Assembly: GCF_900177325.1 (NCBI RefSeq)
Contig: NZ_FXBL01000004.1
Span: 1,116,001 to 1,180,000, forward strand
Direction: 5' to 3'
DNA: 64,000 nucleotides
From: Mesorhizobium australicum
GTDB taxonomy: Bacteria; Pseudomonadota; Alphaproteobacteria; Rhizobiales; Rhizobiaceae
The translations under genes and the position numbers were made by a program. Below are positions 8,534 to 18,036 of the stretch, one piece after another. Below the pieces are notes generated by a model. That model was not told where the DNA came from. It made no database searches and worked only from the letters and a program-made list of their open reading frames with translations. How positions within the stretch are numbered: position 1 is the stretch's first letter; the number at the start of each line of letters is the position of its first letter.

Positions 8534-8785
8534 TTGAGAATTGACCTCTTTTGACCGTTTTCGAACTGGACGAATCTTATACCTGTGACGGCGGTGCACA
8601 AGGTTTGTGTCGGCTTTTCAGCCGGAGTTCGGTTCAAGGTCCTGCATTGGCCGCATCGCACCCTGCTCTCTCGGCAGTGCTGGCAACCGGCGCCCGTTCC
8701 ATGCGGCGGGGCTTCTAGAGACTCCGTCTCTGGATGTCAACGAAGGCCGGGCGGACGCAACGGCGTCTGAGTGCCACATTGCCGC

Positions 8786-10303
8786 TCAGGCGTTGGCGAA
8801 GGCCATCGCGCGCTTTTCCCGGCGGCGCTGCACGGAGGACGGAATATTCATGCCCTCCCGGTATTTGGCGACCGTCCGGCGCGCGATGTCGATGCCGGTT
8901 TTCCGCAGGATATCCACAATCGCGTCGTCGGACAGCACGTCCGCCGACTGTTCCTGTTCGATCAGGCTGCGGATGCGGTGGCGGACCGCCTCGGACGAGT
9001 GCGCGTCGCCGCCCTCGGCCGACGCGATCGAGGCGGTGAAGAAGTAGCGCAGCTCGAACACGCCACGCGGGGTCAGCATGTATTTGTTCGAGGTCACCCG
9101 CGACACGGTCGATTCGTGCATGCCGATGGCGTCGGCGACCGTGCGCAGGTTCAGCGGCCGAAGATGGCTCACACCATGCGCGAGGAAGCCGTCCTGCTGG
9201 CGCACGATCTCCGCCGTGACCTTGAGGATCGTCCTGGCCCGCTGGTCGAGGCTGCGGGTCAGCCAGTTGGCGTTCTGCAGGCACTCGGCCAGGAAATCCT
9301 TTTCGCCGGCGTTGCGCGCGGTCGCATTCACCCGCGTGTAATAGGCCTGGTCGACCAGCACGCGGGGCAGGGTTTCCGGGTTGAGCTCGATCGTCCAGCT
9401 GCCATCGGGCGCGGCCTTCACGATAACATCGGCGATGATACTGGTCGTCGGCCCTGTGGAAAAGGCCAGCCCGGGCTTGGGATCGAGCGCCCGGATTTCC
9501 GCCAGCATGTCGATCAGGTCCTCCTCGTCGACGCCGCAGATGCGGCGCAGCGCCTGGAAATCGCGCCGGGCGAGGAGTTCGAGATGCGCCAGAAGCTTGG
9601 CCATGGCCGGATCGAGCCTGTTGCGGGCGCGCAGCTGCAGCGACAGGCATTCGGCGAGATCGCGGCCGAAGATGCCCACCGGATCGAAGGTCTGGCACAC
9701 GCCGAGCACGCGCTCGACCACCCTGGCCGCGATGTCGAGCCGCTCGGCGGTTTCCGCGACGTCGCCGCGGAAATAACCCGCCTCGTCGAGCGAATCGGCA
9801 AGATCGGCGGCGATCATCCGGTCGACCGGATCGACGAAGGCGAAGGAAATCTGCTCGGCGATATGGTCCCGGAGCGTCACCGGACGGGCGGCGACTGCGT
9901 CCAGGTCGAAGCCCTCGCTCGCCGGCTGCTTACCGTTGCTGTTCGATTTCCATTGTGCGGCGAGGTCCGGACCCAGACGGTCGATCGCGCCCGGCTCGTC
10001 GGGGAAGACGTTCTCGAGCGTGCTGTCGAGCTTGTCTGAAATGGTCTCGGCGCTCCATTCGAGCTCCGGCTCCAGCCAGTCGGACGAAGGCTCGTCCGGA
10101 AGGGGCGCGGCCTCTGGCCCATCCTCGCCGCCCGACGCCTCGTCCGACACGCGTTCGAGCAGGGGGTTGCGCTCGATCTCCTCGTCGATGAACCGTTCCA
10201 GCTCGGTGTGGGTGTATTGCAGCAGACGGATCGACTGCATCAGCTGCGGCGTCATGACGAGCGCCTGCGACTGTCGCATCTGAAGCTTGGCTGCTAACGC
10301 CAT
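8786..10303 (-). CDS. rpoN: RNA polymerase sigma-54 factor RpoN
   Basis: The 505-residue protein is complete. The Gln-rich activator-interacting region I is at the N-terminus (MALAAKLQMRQSQALVMTPQ, then LMQSIRLLQYTHTELERFI). An acidic region II spans about residues 50-130. The core-binding region and HTH follow. The C-terminal RpoN box ARRTVAKYREGMNIPSS is present near residues 480-496. Sigma-54 directs nitrogen metabolism, C4-dicarboxylate uptake and, in symbionts, nitrogen-fixation promoters. The lptB gene lies 113 bases upstream on the same strand; lptB-rpoN-hpf-ptsN is the conserved alphaproteobacterial order. Confidence 0.97.
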   Translation of the reverse strand: MALAAKLQMRQSQALVMTPQLMQSIRLLQYTHTELERFIDEEIERNPLLERVSDEASGGEDGPEAAPLPDEPSSDWLEPELEWSAETISDKLDSTLENVFPDEPGAIDRLGPDLAAQWKSNSNGKQPASEGFDLDAVAARPVTLRDHIAEQISFAFVDPVDRMIAADLADSLDEAGYFRGDVAETAERLDIAARVVERVLGVCQTFDPVGIFGRDLAECLSLQLRARNRLDPAMAKLLAHLELLARRDFQALRRICGVDEEDLIDMLAEIRALDPKPGLAFSTGPTTSIIADVIVKAAPDGSWTIELNPETLPRVLVDQAYYTRVNATARNAGEKDFLAECLQNANWLTRSLDQRARTILKVTAEIVRQQDGFLAHGVSHLRPLNLRTVADAIGMHESTVSRVTSNKYMLTPRGVFELRYFFTASIASAEGGDAHSSEAVRHRIRSLIEQEQSADVLSDDAIVDILRKTGIDIARRTVAKYREGMNIPSSVQRRREKRAMAFANA

Positions 10304-10416
10304 CTACCGGACTCGACCCCACCCTGATCCAGGCCACGAGATTCCACCCGGCCGGGATTTGCCGGGCAATGAAACTGGCCCAGCTCTTGCTTGTCAAGGC
10401 TAGCAGCCCGACCTTC

Positions 10417-11214
10417 CTAAAGGGTAAAGCTCTCGCCGAGGTAAAGTCGGCGCACATCGGGGTTGTTGATGATGTCGGCAGCGCGGCCGTGGGTCAGCAC
10501 TTCGCCTGCGTGCAGGATGTAGGCGCGGTCGATCAGACCCAGTGTCTCGCGGACATTGTGGTCTGTGATCAGCACGCCGATGCCGCGGCTGGTCAGGTGC
10601 CGGACAAGCTGCTGGATGTCGGCCACCGCGATCGGGTCGATGCCCGCGAAGGGCTCGTCGAGCAGCATGAAGGTCGGCCGGCTGGCAAGCGCGCGCGCGA
10701 TCTCGAGCCGCCGGCGCTCGCCGCCGGACAGCGCGATGGACGGCGATTTGCGCAGATGCGAGATATGAAACTCCTCGAGCAGCGCGTCGAGCGACCGCTC
10801 GCGCTCCGCCTTGTTCTTCTCCACGACTTCAAGCACGGCGCGGATGTTGTTCTCGACCGAGAGGCCGCGGAAGATCGACGCCTCCTGCGGCAGATAGCCG
10901 ATGCCGAGCCGCGCGCGGCGGTACATCGGCATGCTCGTGACGTCGAACCCGTCCAGCTCGATCGTGCCCTTGTCGACGGGCACCAGCCCCGTGACCATGT
11001 AGAAGCAGGTCGTCTTGCCCGCGCCGTTGGGACCGAGAAGCCCCACCGCCTCGCCGGCGCGCACGCCGATCGAGACGCCGCGCACCACGTCGCGGCCCTT
11101 GTAGCTCTTGGTCAGCCCGCGCGCGATCAGCGTGCCCTTGGCGTGCGCCTTGTCGGAGGCGATCGTGGGCCGCGCCTCGGCAGCGGCCTTCACGCCCTTT
11201 TTCGGGTCCGGCAT
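10417..11214 (-). CDS. lptB: LPS export ABC transporter ATP-binding protein LptB
   Basis: This is the ATPase of the LptBFG complex that drives lipopolysaccharide from the inner membrane onto the LptCA bridge. Walker A is GLLGPNGAGKTTCFYM, the signature is LSGGERRRLEIARALA and Walker B is FMLLDEPFAGIDPIA. About 25 residues precede the ABC domain, a Rhizobiales-type extension. A TTG at 11223 is possible, but I chose the ATG at 11214; neither has a clear ribosome-binding site, so coupling to lptA, whose stop is only a few bases upstream, is likely. LptF and LptG are not in this window. Confidence 0.96.
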   Translation of the reverse strand: MPDPKKGVKAAAEARPTIASDKAHAKGTLIARGLTKSYKGRDVVRGVSIGVRAGEAVGLLGPNGAGKTTCFYMVTGLVPVDKGTIELDGFDVTSMPMYRRARLGIGYLPQEASIFRGLSVENNIRAVLEVVEKNKAERERSLDALLEEFHISHLRKSPSIALSGGERRRLEIARALASRPTFMLLDEPFAGIDPIAVADIQQLVRHLTSRGIGVLITDHNVRETLGLIDRAYILHAGEVLTHGRAADIINNPDVRRLYLGESFTL

Positions 11215-11226
11215 CGAATTCAAGCG

Positions 11227-11784
11227 CTATTGGCCCTGCTTCTCGGGGGTGAGCAGCATCTTGACGCGTCCCGAGCCGCTGCCGCAGCCTTCCAGCTTCG
11301 CCGCGCCGGACTTCATCTCGACGGTCAGCTTGCAGCCGACGATCACGTTCTGCCCCTCGGTGAGGACGACCTCGCTGCCGGTGAGCGTCATGATCTCGGT
11401 GGCCATGTCGAACGTGCCGCGGTCGCCGGTCGCGACCTGGGTCTTCGTCTTCACGTAGACCTTGCCGTCGACTTCCATCCGCTCGATGTTGCCGCCGCCG
11501 GGCATCGTGGTGGACGACGCCTCCGCGCCTTCCTTCTTCTTGTAGTGCACGGTCATCTTGCCCGACTTCAGCAGCGTGTCGCCCTGCACGACGCTGACAT
11601 TGCCGGTGAAGATGGCGATGCTCTCGGTGTCGCGCACCTCGAGCTTGTCGCTCTCGATCTGGATGGGCTTGTCGCCCTGGAGCTGGAGGCCGGAGAAATT
11701 GCCTGTCCGTTCCTGGGCCAGCGCGCCCGTCGCCATAAGCGCGAGGCCGGCGCAAAGGCCGGCCAGAAGCCTAGTTGTACGCAT
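11227..11784 (-). CDS. lptA: LPS transport periplasmic protein LptA
   Basis: This 185-residue OstA/LptA protein forms the periplasmic bridge for lipopolysaccharide. A signal peptide is visible (MRTTRLLAGLCAGLALMATG, cleavage after ALA). The mature part has the repeated beta-jellyroll pattern of OstA: PIQIESDKLEVRDTESIAIF and GNVSVVQGDTLLKSGKM. A GTG at 11796 adds four residues, but the ATG at 11784 behind GGGGGCGG is better. The start overlaps the end of lptC by 14 bases, showing translational coupling. It is followed immediately by lptB. Confidence 0.94.
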   Translation of the reverse strand: MRTTRLLAGLCAGLALMATGALAQERTGNFSGLQLQGDKPIQIESDKLEVRDTESIAIFTGNVSVVQGDTLLKSGKMTVHYKKKEGAEASSTTMPGGGNIERMEVDGKVYVKTKTQVATGDRGTFDMATEIMTLTGSEVVLTEGQNVIVGCKLTVEMKSGAAKLEGCGSGSGRVKMLLTPEKQGQ

Positions 11785-12478
11785 TGCCGCCCCCACTCGC
11801 CGCCTCGCCTGATTTCTTGCTGGGTTCGATGTCGACGCGCACGCGATTCTCGAACACGATCACGCGGCCGTTGTCGGCCATGTTCATCGACAGCGCCTTG
11901 ATCTTCGACCCGTTCAGCAGGATCTCGACCGGGTCGCCCGTCGACATCGTGCCGGCATTCATATCCAGATTGGCCGAGTTCAGGTTGGCGGTCATGCCGT
12001 CGGTGGTCGTCACCGTCATCGGGCTGTCGATCACCAGCGTATTGTTGCCGTTGTCGTAGACGCCGCTCTTGGCGACGACCTTGGCCGTGTTCTTCGGATC
12101 CACCGGCAGCTTGGCGTCGATGCCCTCGAGATGGATGACGCTGGTGTTGCCGAGATCCTGGATCGCGCGGACGGCCGTCATCGTGTAGGGCAGCTTGTCC
12201 CTGGTGAAGCCGTCGAGCTTCGGATTGGCCATTACGAGCTTGCCGTCGCTGATGGCCGCGCCTTCGATGTCGATCCCCGCCACGGTGGGAATCGACAGAT
12301 AGGACCAGCCGATGAAGCCGACCACGCCCGCCACCGCGAGGCCCGGCAGCCATACCTTCAGCCACCGTACAAGGCGCGAATGACGCTGCGCGCGGGCGAA
12401 CACCTCGTCCGCTCGCGCGGCAGGCGTCAGCGCGCGCGTTTCGGCGCTTTCCATACCTGTTGCCTTGGCTGCCGTCAT
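11771..12478 (-). CDS. lptC: LPS export inner-membrane anchor LptC
   Basis: The 235-residue protein has one N-terminal membrane helix (VWLPGLAVAGVVGFIGWSYL). The rest is a periplasmic LptC/YrbK fold with GKLVMANPKLDGFTRDKLPY and VIHLEGIDAKLPVD. It links the LptBFG extractor to LptA. Two starts are possible: ATG at 12478 and ATG at 12454. Both are weak in ribosome-binding sequence, and the longer form is listed. It overlaps lptA. A gap of about 280 bases upstream separates it from the divergent sppA and must hold both promoters; I see no clear site there. Confidence 0.9.
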   Translation of the reverse strand: MTAAKATGMESAETRALTPAARADEVFARAQRHSRLVRWLKVWLPGLAVAGVVGFIGWSYLSIPTVAGIDIEGAAISDGKLVMANPKLDGFTRDKLPYTMTAVRAIQDLGNTSVIHLEGIDAKLPVDPKNTAKVVAKSGVYDNGNNTLVIDSPMTVTTTDGMTANLNSANLDMNAGTMSTGDPVEILLNGSKIKALSMNMADNGRVIVFENRVRVDIEPSKKSGEAASGGGNAYN

Positions 12479-12757
12479 CCTGCGGTCGATACTCCGGCTT
12501 CGCTTGATTGTGCGCTGCCCAAACGCACATGGAAATAGGTCCGCTTTCCGACGGCGGAACTCTAAATGCCTCTTACATTCCAATATGGTTATTTTTGGAT
12601 GAAATGACAGGGGCCAGACTGCCCTAACGCAGTTGCGAGAGGCAAATTGTGCGCTGCGTCAACATGATGCGCCACCGGATCGGGGTGGCGACCCGCCGCG
12701 GGTTGTTCTAGAAACGCTCATCGACAGACGAGCGCAACCGCCCGGAGCGAGACCGAC

Positions 12758-13735
12758 ATGGCCCTGAGAGCCGACGAGATGATTGATCGCCGCCGCCTGC
12801 GGCGCAAGCTGACGTTCTGGCGCGTCGTCGCGATCCTGATCGCCGCCGCGGCCATCGCCGCCTCGACCGGCTGGGCGATGCGCGACAGCCTGGGCGGCGC
12901 CGCGGTCGCCCACATCGCCAAGGTCAAGATCGAGGGCACCATCACCGAGGACGAGGAACTCCTGAAGCGCCTGAAGGACGTGACCGAGTCCGACAGCGTC
13001 AAGGGCGTGATCCTGTCGATCGATTCGCCCGGCGGCACGACCGCAGGCGGAGAGGCGATCTACGAGGCGGTCCGCAAGCTCGCCACTGCCAAGCCCACCG
13101 TCGCCCAGGTGGGCACGCTGGCGGCCTCCGCCGGTTACATGATCGCCAGCGCGTCCGACCACATCGTGGCCCGCCAGTCGTCCATCGTCGGCTCGATCGG
13201 CGTGCTGGTCCAGTTTCCCAACTTCACCGGCCTGATGGACAAGATCGGCATCACGCTCGACGAGGTGAAATCCTCCCCGCTCAAGGCCGAGCCCTCGCCC
13301 TTCAACGTCACCACCGACGAGGAGCGGGCGATGCTGCGCGCGATGATCATGGATTCCTACGACTGGTTCGTCGGCCTCGTGGACGAGCGCCGGCCGCTGT
13401 CGCGCGACGAGGTCCTGTCGCTCGCCGACGGCTCCATCTTCACCGGCCGCCAGGCGCTGGCGAACAAGCTGGTCGACGAGCTCGGCGGCGAGGAGAAGGC
13501 CAAGGACTGGCTGGTCACCAAGGGGGTCGATTCCGGGCTCGACATCGTCGAGTGGAAGCCGCGCAGGTCGACCACGGACTTCTTCCTGTCGAGCGCGCTC
13601 GGTCAGCGGATCGCCGCTTTGCTGGGTATTCCCGGCCTCGACGCGGATCTCCTGGAGAAGATCGGCGCGGACCGCATCTTTCTTGACGGTATGCTGTCGC
13701 TCTGGCACCCTAAATCAGCGGCCGTCTCGGACTAA
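12758..13735 (+). CDS. sppA: Signal peptide peptidase SppA, short (S49) form
   Basis: This 325-residue membrane-anchored serine protease of family S49 degrades cleaved signal peptides. It has an N-terminal membrane helix (about residues 24-43, VVAILIAAAAIAASTGWAM). One protease domain follows, with VKGVILSIDSPGGTTAGGEA and the nucleophile region GTLAASAGYMIASA. The segment SSIVGSIGVLVQFPN matches the family. The general-base lysine is probably one of those in DEVKSSPLKAEPSP; this is inferred. It is the single-domain form usual in alphaproteobacteria. The gene is 62 bases upstream of ihfB, an arrangement conserved in Rhizobiales. Confidence 0.95.
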   Translation: MALRADEMIDRRRLRRKLTFWRVVAILIAAAAIAASTGWAMRDSLGGAAVAHIAKVKIEGTITEDEELLKRLKDVTESDSVKGVILSIDSPGGTTAGGEAIYEAVRKLATAKPTVAQVGTLAASAGYMIASASDHIVARQSSIVGSIGVLVQFPNFTGLMDKIGITLDEVKSSPLKAEPSPFNVTTDEERAMLRAMIMDSYDWFVGLVDERRPLSRDEVLSLADGSIFTGRQALANKLVDELGGEEKAKDWLVTKGVDSGLDIVEWKPRRSTTDFFLSSALGQRIAALLGIPGLDADLLEKIGADRIFLDGMLSLWHPKSAAVSD

Positions 13736-13797
13736 GTGACGGATTTTCAAGCATCGTTCCTTTGCAGTCGTGAGTTTTCGAAGGGGGAAGCAGTCGC

Positions 13798-14082
13798 ATG
13801 ATCAAGTCCGAACTTGTCCAGCTTATCGCCAATCGCAACCCGCATCTTTTCCTGCGCGACGTCGAGAACATCGTGAATGCGATCTTCGAGGAGATCACCG
13901 ATGCGCTGGCCTCGGGCAGTCGCGTCGAACTGCGCGGTTTCGGCGCGTTTTCGGTCAAGAACCGGCCCGCGCGCACCGGCCGCAACCCCCGCACCGGCGA
14001 ATCCGTCGAGGTCGAGGAGAAGTGGGTGCCTTTCTTCAAGACCGGCAAGGAACTGCGTGAGCGCCTCAATATCGAGGATTGA
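13798..14082 (+). CDS. ihfB: Integration host factor subunit beta
   Basis: This 94-residue DNA-bending protein of the HU/IHF family begins [20 protein letters not shown]. It carries the conserved [20 protein letters not shown] segment, including the beta-arm RNPRTGE with the intercalating proline. IHF supports sigma-54 promoters, recombination and phage integration. The ATG at 13798 follows a GGGGGAAG ribosome-binding site. Its place directly after sppA and before a LapA-domain gene is the normal Rhizobiales order. Confidence 0.97.
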   Translation: MIKSELVQLIANRNPHLFLRDVENIVNAIFEEITDALASGSRVELRGFGAFSVKNRPARTGRNPRTGESVEVEEKWVPFFKTGKELRERLNIED

Positions 14083-14115
14083 CGTCGGCAGTACCGCAGT
14101 TATGTCAGGCAGACC

Positions 14116-14466
14116 ATGCTGAACCGCGTTCTTCTCGTCGTCGTCCTTGTCCCGCTCGCGGTCATCCTGATCGTCCTGGCGGTCGCCAACCGCGTGCCGG
14201 TCGCCTTTACGCTCGACCCATTCAATCCGGGCAATCCGGCCCTCACGCTGCAGCTTCCCCTGTTCGTGATGCTCTTCCTCGCGCTGGGCGTCGGTCTCGT
14301 CCTCGGCAGTTTCGCCACCTGGTGGAAGCAGGGCCGCTACCGCAAGGAGGCGCGCAACAAGACGCGCGAGGTCCAGTCGCTGATGCGGGAGATCAGCGAC
14401 CGCAAGCCTGTGCCCCCGGCGCCCGTGGCCCCTTCCGTCGGCTCGGTTCCGGCGACGCGGCACTGA
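14116..14466 (+). CDS. LapA domain (DUF1049) inner-membrane protein
   Basis: The 116-residue protein has two membrane helices (about residues 5-25 and 43-66) followed by a charged cytoplasmic tail rich in Arg and Lys. This is the layout of LapA/DUF1049 proteins, which in enterobacteria help regulate LPS synthesis. The segment LGVGLVLGSFATWWKQGRYR is the family's most conserved part. It lies 33 bases after ihfB and is probably in the same operon. Its precise role in alphaproteobacteria is not established. Confidence 0.82.
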   Translation: MLNRVLLVVVLVPLAVILIVLAVANRVPVAFTLDPFNPGNPALTLQLPLFVMLFLALGVGLVLGSFATWWKQGRYRKEARNKTREVQSLMREISDRKPVPPAPVAPSVGSVPATRH

Positions 14467-14488
14467 ACTTATCCCGGAGAATTCCCAC

Positions 14489-15457
14489 GTGCGCATGATC
14501 TTGGCCGCAGATGTCGACCGCGTCCTCGATTTCGCCCCTCTGGTCGAAACGTTGCGCACCGCGTTCCGTGACGGCGCGGTGCAGCCCGTCCGCCATCACC
14601 ACACGATCGAGCGGCCCGATGGGACGAACCCGACGCTGCTTTTGATGCCGGCCTGGAGCGATCTGGTGCGCGCCGGAACCTCAGAGGGCGGCCATATCGG
14701 CGTCAAGATCGTCACCGTCTCGCCCGACAACAATGCCATCGGCAAGCCCGCCGTGACGGGGCTCTACCTGCTGCTCGACGCGAAGACCGGCGAGCCCCAG
14801 GCGCTCATCGACGGCCAGCGGCTCACCCAGTGGCGCACGGCCTGCGCGTCGGCGCTGGCGGCGACCTATCTCGCCCGGGAGGACGCTTCGAAGCTGCTGA
14901 TCGTCGGCGCGGGCGCCCTGTCGCGCTTCCTTGCGAGGGCGCATTCGGCGGTCCGGCCGATTGCCGACATCCGCATCTGGAACCGCACTGCCGCCAACGC
15001 CGAGGCGACCGCCGCCGATCTCAAGAAGTCGGGGCTGAACGCCTCGGTCGCCCACGACCTGGACGAGGCGCTCGGTTGGGCCGACATCGTCTCGGCGGCC
15101 ACCATCTCCACGGAGCCGCTGATCAAGGGCGCGCTGCTATCGCCGGGCGCACATGTCGATCTCGTCGGCGGCTTCACGCCGACGATGCGCGAGGCGGACG
15201 ACGACTCGATCCGCCGCGCGCGGGTCTATGTCGACACCCGCGCCGGCGCGACCAAGGAGGCGGGCGACATCGTCCAGCCGCTCGCATCCGGCGTGCTGGC
15301 GAAGGACGACATCGTCGCCGACCTGCACGAACTCGCGCGCGGCGAGAAGCCGGGTCGCGGCTCGCCCGACGAGGTCACGCTGTTCAAGTCCGTCGGCGCG
15401 GCGCTGGAAGATCTGGCGGCGGGAATCGCCGTCTACGAAAAGATCGGCCGGGCCTGA
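14489..15457 (+). CDS. Ornithine cyclodeaminase / mu-crystallin family protein
   Basis: This 322-residue NAD(P)-dependent protein of the OCD/mu-crystallin family includes ornithine cyclodeaminases, ketimine reductases and alanine dehydrogenases. The substrate-binding lysine lies in GGHIGVKIVTVSPDN. The Rossmann fold is LLIVGAGALSRFLARAHSAV, and LTQWRTACASALAATYLA is the typical preceding helix. The frame begins at a GTG (14489) with GGAGA eight bases before it; an ATG two codons later is too far from that site. Which reaction it performs cannot be told. It may be cotranscribed with the LapA-domain gene 22 bases upstream. Confidence 0.88.
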   Translation: MRMILAADVDRVLDFAPLVETLRTAFRDGAVQPVRHHHTIERPDGTNPTLLLMPAWSDLVRAGTSEGGHIGVKIVTVSPDNNAIGKPAVTGLYLLLDAKTGEPQALIDGQRLTQWRTACASALAATYLAREDASKLLIVGAGALSRFLARAHSAVRPIADIRIWNRTAANAEATAADLKKSGLNASVAHDLDEALGWADIVSAATISTEPLIKGALLSPGAHVDLVGGFTPTMREADDDSIRRARVYVDTRAGATKEAGDIVQPLASGVLAKDDIVADLHELARGEKPGRGSPDEVTLFKSVGAALEDLAAGIAVYEKIGRA

Positions 15458-15508
15458 CGTCGAGACCCTGCGCGCGGGCTTTCCGGTCGCGCGGTTGCAG
15501 CCTCACCC

Positions 15509-16642
15509 TTGCTGTGGCAGAAGCCGCGAACTCCACGGGACGATGGATCAGGTTTGAAACCGCCGCGCGACAAACGTCGGCCTTCGAAGGCAAGACCGGG
15601 ACAGCCGGCGCAGACGCCGTTCCGGCCGCTGCCGGGCGGTGCTGCTCCGAGGGTGAAATCCGACCGTGCAGAGGCCGAGCCGAGGCAAGGTTTCGCTCAG
15701 ACTCCCGTCGCGCTGCGCCAGCCTGTGCCGCGGCGGCCGGGTGCGCTGCCGGCGGAGAACCTGCCGCTGATCCTCGAAGTCCTGCCCAATGCAGATTATG
15801 CGCTGCTCGATTCCGGCGACGGCGAGAAGCTGGAGCAATACGGCCCCTACCGGATCGTGCGCCCCGAAGGGCAGGCGATCTGGCGCCGCGCGCTGCCCGA
15901 GCGCGATTGGACGAATGTCGACGCGGTCTTCACCGGCGACACCGACGAGGAAGGTATCGGCCGCTGGCGCTTTCCGAAGCAGCCGCTCGGCGAGACCTGG
16001 CCGATGACGCATGACGGCATCTCCTATCTCGGCCGTTTCACCTCCTTCCGCCATGTGGGCGTCTTCCCCGAGCAGGCTCCGCACTGGAGCCACATGGAGG
16101 GGCTGATCCGTGACGCGAACCGGCCGGTGAAGGTGCTCAACCTGTTCGGCTATACGGGGCTCGCTTCGCTCGTGGCCGCCCGTGCCGGCGCCGAGGTCAC
16201 TCATGTCGACGCCTCGAAGAAGGCGATCGGCTGGGCGCGCGAGAACCAGGAGATCGCGCGGCTGTCCGACAGGCCGATCCGCTGGATCTGCGACGACGCG
16301 ATGAAATTCGTCGAGCGCGAGGCCCGCCGCGACAGCCGCTACGACATCATCCTGTTCGACCCGCCGGCCTATGGCCGCGGCCCCAAGGGGGAGGTCTGGC
16401 AGCTGTTCGAGGACCTGCCGGCAATGGCCGATCTCTGCCGCCAGATCCTGACGCCGAAGCCGCTGGCGGTGGTGCTGACCGCCTACTCCATCCGCGCCTC
16501 GTTCTTCGCCATCCATGCGCTGATGCGAGATATCTTCGCCGGCATGGGCGGCACGGTCGAATCCGGCGAACTGATCATCCGGGAGAAGTCCGCCGGCCGC
16601 GCCCTCTCCACCTCCCTCTTCTCGCGATGGGTGGCCAAATGA
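15509..16642 (+). CDS. Class I SAM-dependent methyltransferase, 23S rRNA-type (RlmI/RlmK-like)
   Basis: About 80 Pro/Arg/Lys-rich residues of low complexity come first. From about residue 85 the protein resembles the RlmI/RlmKL-type rRNA cytosine or guanine methyltransferases. The SAM-binding motif is VKVLNLFGYTGLASLVAARA, then VTHVDASKKAIGWARENQE, and the catalytic motif is ILFDPPAYGRGPKGE. The listed start is a TTG with no good ribosome-binding site; a GTG near 15653 is an alternative. The next gene, another RNA methyltransferase, overlaps by four bases (ATGA), so the two are a translationally coupled RNA-modification pair. The target nucleotide is unknown. Confidence 0.85.
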   Translation: MLWQKPRTPRDDGSGLKPPRDKRRPSKARPGQPAQTPFRPLPGGAAPRVKSDRAEAEPRQGFAQTPVALRQPVPRRPGALPAENLPLILEVLPNADYALLDSGDGEKLEQYGPYRIVRPEGQAIWRRALPERDWTNVDAVFTGDTDEEGIGRWRFPKQPLGETWPMTHDGISYLGRFTSFRHVGVFPEQAPHWSHMEGLIRDANRPVKVLNLFGYTGLASLVAARAGAEVTHVDASKKAIGWARENQEIARLSDRPIRWICDDAMKFVEREARRDSRYDIILFDPPAYGRGPKGEVWQLFEDLPAMADLCRQILTPKPLAVVLTAYSIRASFFAIHALMRDIFAGMGGTVESGELIIREKSAGRALSTSLFSRWVAK

Positions 16643-17478
16643 CCGAAAGGCGCGCCGTCGGGCAGGTGAAGGAGGTCACGAGCCTCGCCAACCCGATCGT
16701 CAAGGACATCAAATCGCTGGCGCTGAAGAAATTCCGCGACCAGCGCAATGTCTTCATGGCCGAGGGGCTGAAGCTCGTCATCGACGCGCTCGACCTAGGC
16801 TGGACCATCGAGACGCTGGTCTTCGCCAAGTCCGCCAAGGGCAATCCAGTGGTCGAGAAGGTCGCCGCGCGCACCGTCGCCGCTGGCGGCCTGGTGCTCG
16901 AAGTGACCGAGAAGGTGCTGGCCGCGATCACCCGCCGCGACAATCCGCAGATGGTGGTGGGCGTCTTCCGGCAGCGTTGGAAGCCGCTGTCAGAGGTTCG
17001 CCCGGCCGCCGGCGATGTCTGGGTTGCGCTCGACCGGGTGCGCGATCCGGGCAATCTCGGCACGGTGATTCGCACCGCCGATGCGGTGGGCGCGAAGGGC
17101 GTCATCCTCGTCGGCGACACGACCGACCCGTTCTCGGTCGAGACCGTGCGGGCGACGATGGGGTCGGTGTTCGCAGTGCCCGTCGCGAAAGCGGGCGAGC
17201 AGGAATTCCTCGCCTGGCGGAAAGGCTTTAGCGGCCTCGTCGTCGGCACGCACCTGAAGGGCGCGGTCGACTACCGGACGGTTCCCTATGCGGGCAAACC
17301 CGTTCTCCTCCTGATGGGCAACGAGCAGCAGGGCCTGCCCGAGACGCTGGCCTCCGCCTGCGACCGGCTGGTGCTGATCCCGCAGGCGGGACGGGCGGAT
17401 TCGCTCAACCTCGCGGTCGCGACCGGCATCATGCTGTTCGAGATCCGCCGCGAAGCCTTGAAGGTCGTTGCCCGCTGA
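16639..17478 (+). CDS. TrmH/SpoU family RNA 2'-O-methyltransferase
   Basis: The 279-residue protein has the N-terminal SpoU substrate-binding domain (RNVFMAEGLKLVIDALDLG) and the C-terminal SPOUT knot with the three family motifs: RVRDPGNLGTVIRTADAVGA, LLLMGNEQQGLPE and RADSLNLAVATGIMLFE. It transfers methyl groups to ribose 2'-O positions in rRNA or tRNA. An ATG at 16627 is in frame, but the ATG at 16639 forms the ATGA overlap with the gene before, so I chose it. The end overlaps the start of lspA by one base (TGATG). Confidence 0.93.
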   Translation: MTERRAVGQVKEVTSLANPIVKDIKSLALKKFRDQRNVFMAEGLKLVIDALDLGWTIETLVFAKSAKGNPVVEKVAARTVAAGGLVLEVTEKVLAAITRRDNPQMVVGVFRQRWKPLSEVRPAAGDVWVALDRVRDPGNLGTVIRTADAVGAKGVILVGDTTDPFSVETVRATMGSVFAVPVAKAGEQEFLAWRKGFSGLVVGTHLKGAVDYRTVPYAGKPVLLLMGNEQQGLPETLASACDRLVLIPQAGRADSLNLAVATGIMLFEIRREALKVVAR

Positions 17479-17984
17479 TGTCGAAGCGTATCCTTGCGAT
17501 CTACGCGCTCGTCGCGGTCGCGGCCGCCGGGCTGGACCAGTGGATCAAGCAGCTGGTCGTGGCGAACATGGAGCTTTACGAGCGGATCGACGTGATGCCG
17601 ATGTTGTCGCTCTACCATACGCGCAACACCGGCATCGCCTTCTCGTTCCTGTCCGGCCTCGACGACACGATCATGGTCGTGCTGACGGGCGTTGTGATGC
17701 TGTTCATCGTCTGGCTGGCCGCCAAGGCCGAGCCGCACCAGCATCTGGCGCGCACCGGCTTCGCGCTGATCGTCGGCGGTGCGCTCGGCAACATCATCGA
17801 CCGCTCGACCCTCGGCTATGTGGTCGACTACGTCCTGTTCCATACGCAGACCTGGTCGTTTGCCGTCTTCAACCTGGCCGATGCCTTCATCTCGGTCGGC
17901 GCCGCGCTGGTGGTGCTGCAGGAGATCCTCGACTGGCGCCGCGGTTCCGCCGGCGCTGGCCGCAACCCGCCCGACGGCGCTTGA
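17478..17984 (+). CDS. lspA: Lipoprotein signal peptidase (signal peptidase II)
   Basis: This 168-residue membrane aspartyl protease removes signal peptides from prolipoproteins. Four membrane helices are visible. The conserved catalytic blocks are present: [18 protein letters not shown] and [18 protein letters not shown], with the two catalytic aspartates in the first and in NLAD. The early segment DQWIKQLVV also matches. It overlaps the preceding methyltransferase by one base. The last 15 residues are an unconserved tail. Confidence 0.96.
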   Translation: MSKRILAIYALVAVAAAGLDQWIKQLVVANMELYERIDVMPMLSLYHTRNTGIAFSFLSGLDDTIMVVLTGVVMLFIVWLAAKAEPHQHLARTGFALIVGGALGNIIDRSTLGYVVDYVLFHTQTWSFAVFNLADAFISVGAALVVLQEILDWRRGSAGAGRNPPDGA

Positions 17985-18036
17985 AACGCCGTTCCCCAAC
18001 ACGCAAGATCGCCAAGACATCCGGAGGAATTCGACA